From JACNKJ01 sp964440095 (GTDB lineage Bacteria; Krumholzibacteriota; Krumholzibacteriia; JACNKJ01), in NCBI GenBank assembly GCA_964440095.1, contig CAYTPZ010000047.1, positions 1 through 13,782 on the forward strand: a DNA stretch of 13,782 bases. Direction: 5' to 3'. Both the position numbers and the translations under genes were made by a program. The notes beneath the pieces were generated by a model, which saw only the letters and a list, made by a program, of their open reading frames with translations, was not told the origin of the DNA and did no database searches. The first letter of the stretch is position 1; each line of letters opens with the position of its first letter. Positions 12,690 through 13,782 of this stretch are shown here, piece after piece.

Positions 12690-13556
12690 ATGAAACAGGA
12701 TAAGAACTGGCGCCGGGAAGAATTCATCGACGAAGAGGAATACTTCCGCGAAAATTCCGACAAAGAAGGGCCTTCGGTCTTCGTGGGCACCAGCGGCTGG
12801 AGCTACAAAGACTGGGAAGGCAACTTCTATCCTGCAGGCACCAAACAGGCTGGATACCTGGAGAGCTATACTGGAGTTTTCAGCGTGGTGGAGATCGACT
12901 CCACTTTCTACGCCGTGCCCCGGCAGGCGGCGGTGGACGGCTGGGCCCAGCGCAGCCCCGAGCACTTCCGCTTCTGCGCCAAATTCCCTCGGGAAATCAC
13001 CCATGACCGTAGCCTTCTGGGTTGCGGCGAGCTGAGCCGAGTCTTTTTGGATCGGATGAGTATGTTGGGGGACAAGCTCGGTCCCTTCCTTATTCAATTC
13101 CCCGCCACCTTCACCGCGGCGGAGAATTTTCCCATCCTGGAAGCCTATCTGGGCACCTTGCCCAAGGATCACCACTATGCGGTGGAGCTTCGCAGCCGGG
13201 ATTGGCGGCAGCGTGAAACTCTAGAGCTTCTGGCGGCGCATAATGTGGCCTCGGCCATCGGAGTGGGGGCGGCCGGCGAAGACTACCGCCCGCTGACCGC
13301 CGACTTCGCCTACATACGCTGGCTCGGCAGCCGGGAGATCAGCCAGTTTTCCGAGGTGCAGGTGGATCGCCGGCGGGAAGTTCGCGAATGGGCCGATTGG
13401 ATCATGGAGCGCGCCGCCGAATTGCGCGAGGTTTACGGCTTTTTCAATAATCACTATTCGGGGCACGCGCCAACGAACGCACGCGAACTGCTCGAGCGCC
13501 TTGGCCAGGAGCCGCCGCCTGATCCCGGGCGCAGGCAGGGCAGTCTATTTGATTAG
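12690..13556 (+). CDS. DUF72 (YecE-like) family protein
   Basis: The 288-residue protein has a TIM-barrel-like DUF72 domain. Motifs in order: FVGTSGWSYKDWEGNFYP (31-48), VVEIDSTFYAVP (66-77), FRFCAKFPREITHDR (93-107), LGPFLIQFP (130-138), YAVELRSRDW (163-172), FAYIRWLG (206-213) and VYGFFNNHYSGHAPTNA (248-264). A charged 27-residue extension precedes the domain. The biochemical role of DUF72 is not established. The C-terminus is QGSLFD (283-288), which fits the QxxLF pattern of beta-clamp-binding peptides. No Shine-Dalgarno sequence is well placed; the -10 box 8 nt upstream suggests leaderless translation. It is divergent from the chalcone-isomerase-like operon, 109 nt away. Confidence 0.93.
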   Translation: MKQDKNWRREEFIDEEEYFRENSDKEGPSVFVGTSGWSYKDWEGNFYPAGTKQAGYLESYTGVFSVVEIDSTFYAVPRQAAVDGWAQRSPEHFRFCAKFPREITHDRSLLGCGELSRVFLDRMSMLGDKLGPFLIQFPATFTAAENFPILEAYLGTLPKDHHYAVELRSRDWRQRETLELLAAHNVASAIGVGAAGEDYRPLTADFAYIRWLGSREISQFSEVQVDRRREVREWADWIMERAAELREVYGFFNNHYSGHAPTNARELLERLGQEPPPDPGRRQGSLFD

Positions 13557-13590
13557 TTAAGCTCGGTCTTTGATCGGTCCCAAAAAGTAT

Positions 13591-13777
13591 CTACGATTGG
13601 CTCTTCCAGGTTTCATGAGTGTAGCGAGCCATGATTCACCGTTTTCGGCTCTTTGCTTTCGCGCCGAGTGCGGCTTGTTCCGGCGTCCACCCGGGTGGAC
13701 TTTTTGTCTGATTGCGGTGGCAAGAATTGTGCCCTTTGTGCCCGCTAACCCGTTGTTATTACTATAGATAACACTTG
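13591..13777 (+). repeat. Right copy of the conserved ~180-bp leader repeat, with a perfect 16-bp palindrome
   Basis: Inverted relative to the left copy at 198-380. Anchors: the 22-nt identical block at 13627-13648, a perfect palindrome GTCCACCCGGGTGGAC at 13685-13700, TTGCGGTGGCAAG at 13712-13724 and CTAACCC at 13745-13751, followed by an A+T-rich promoter-like tract. It occupies most of the 226 nt after the DUF72 gene; no gene is supported here. By analogy with the left copy, a related gene should start on the plus strand near 13860, outside the window. Confidence 0.8.
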
Positions 13778-13782
13778 TTTTG

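Noticed and set aside
13570..13767. Plus-strand open frame of 65 codons at the right edge
   Set aside because: It lies within the repeat, and the left copy has an indel that breaks the frame, so it is not maintained as protein.

Overview
The window looks like chromosomal DNA from a GC-rich, Gram-negative, probably uncultivated bacterium. The evidence is several Sec-type signal peptides, a CpxP/Spy-like periplasmic protein, GroES, an AGCS-type sodium symporter, and compact gene clusters with overlapping starts and stops. I cannot fix the phylum. The N-terminus of the partial left-edge gene and the general style would fit FCB-type or Eisenbacteria/Krumholzibacteria-like lineages, but that is only an impression. 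I see no rRNA, tRNA, CRISPR array or insertion sequence.

Left edge to 4.7 kb. The start of a gene resembling HNH-endonuclease-like proteins runs off the left edge (minus strand). It is preceded by an intergenic region that holds one copy of a roughly 180-bp repeated leader. A tandem-domain redoxin (minus) and pabB for folate synthesis (plus) then diverge from overlapping promoters. Between pabB and a secreted GH123-like protein lies a strong candidate small RNA on the minus strand, with an extended -10 promoter, a rod-like fold and an intrinsic terminator.

4.7 to 8.7 kb. A sodium:alanine/glycine symporter is translationally coupled (ATGA) to an unannotated 59-residue protein. Next comes a three-gene cluster of ECF sigma factor, one-TM putative anti-sigma protein and periplasmic LTxxQ/His-rich protein. 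Its architecture resembles Cnr/Ncc-type trans-envelope signalling. A 5'-truncated coding remnant on the plus strand follows and ends at a 14-bp bidirectional terminator.

8.7 to 12.6 kb. A minus-strand operon encodes a stand-alone LexA-type winged helix containing CxxC, a glutaredoxin, and GroES without GroEL. Its predicted 5' leader is almost entirely a heptamer repeat that can fold. A second minus-strand operon encodes a secreted chalcone-isomerase-like protein, a polysaccharide pyruvyl transferase and a TuaH-like glycosyltransferase, suggesting a cell-surface polysaccharide role.

12.6 kb to the end. A DUF72 protein is read on the plus strand from a promoter so close to its ATG that the mRNA should be nearly leaderless. 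The right edge holds a second copy of the left-edge leader in inverted orientation, with matching internal spacing. This predicts another gene of the left-edge type starting just outside the window.
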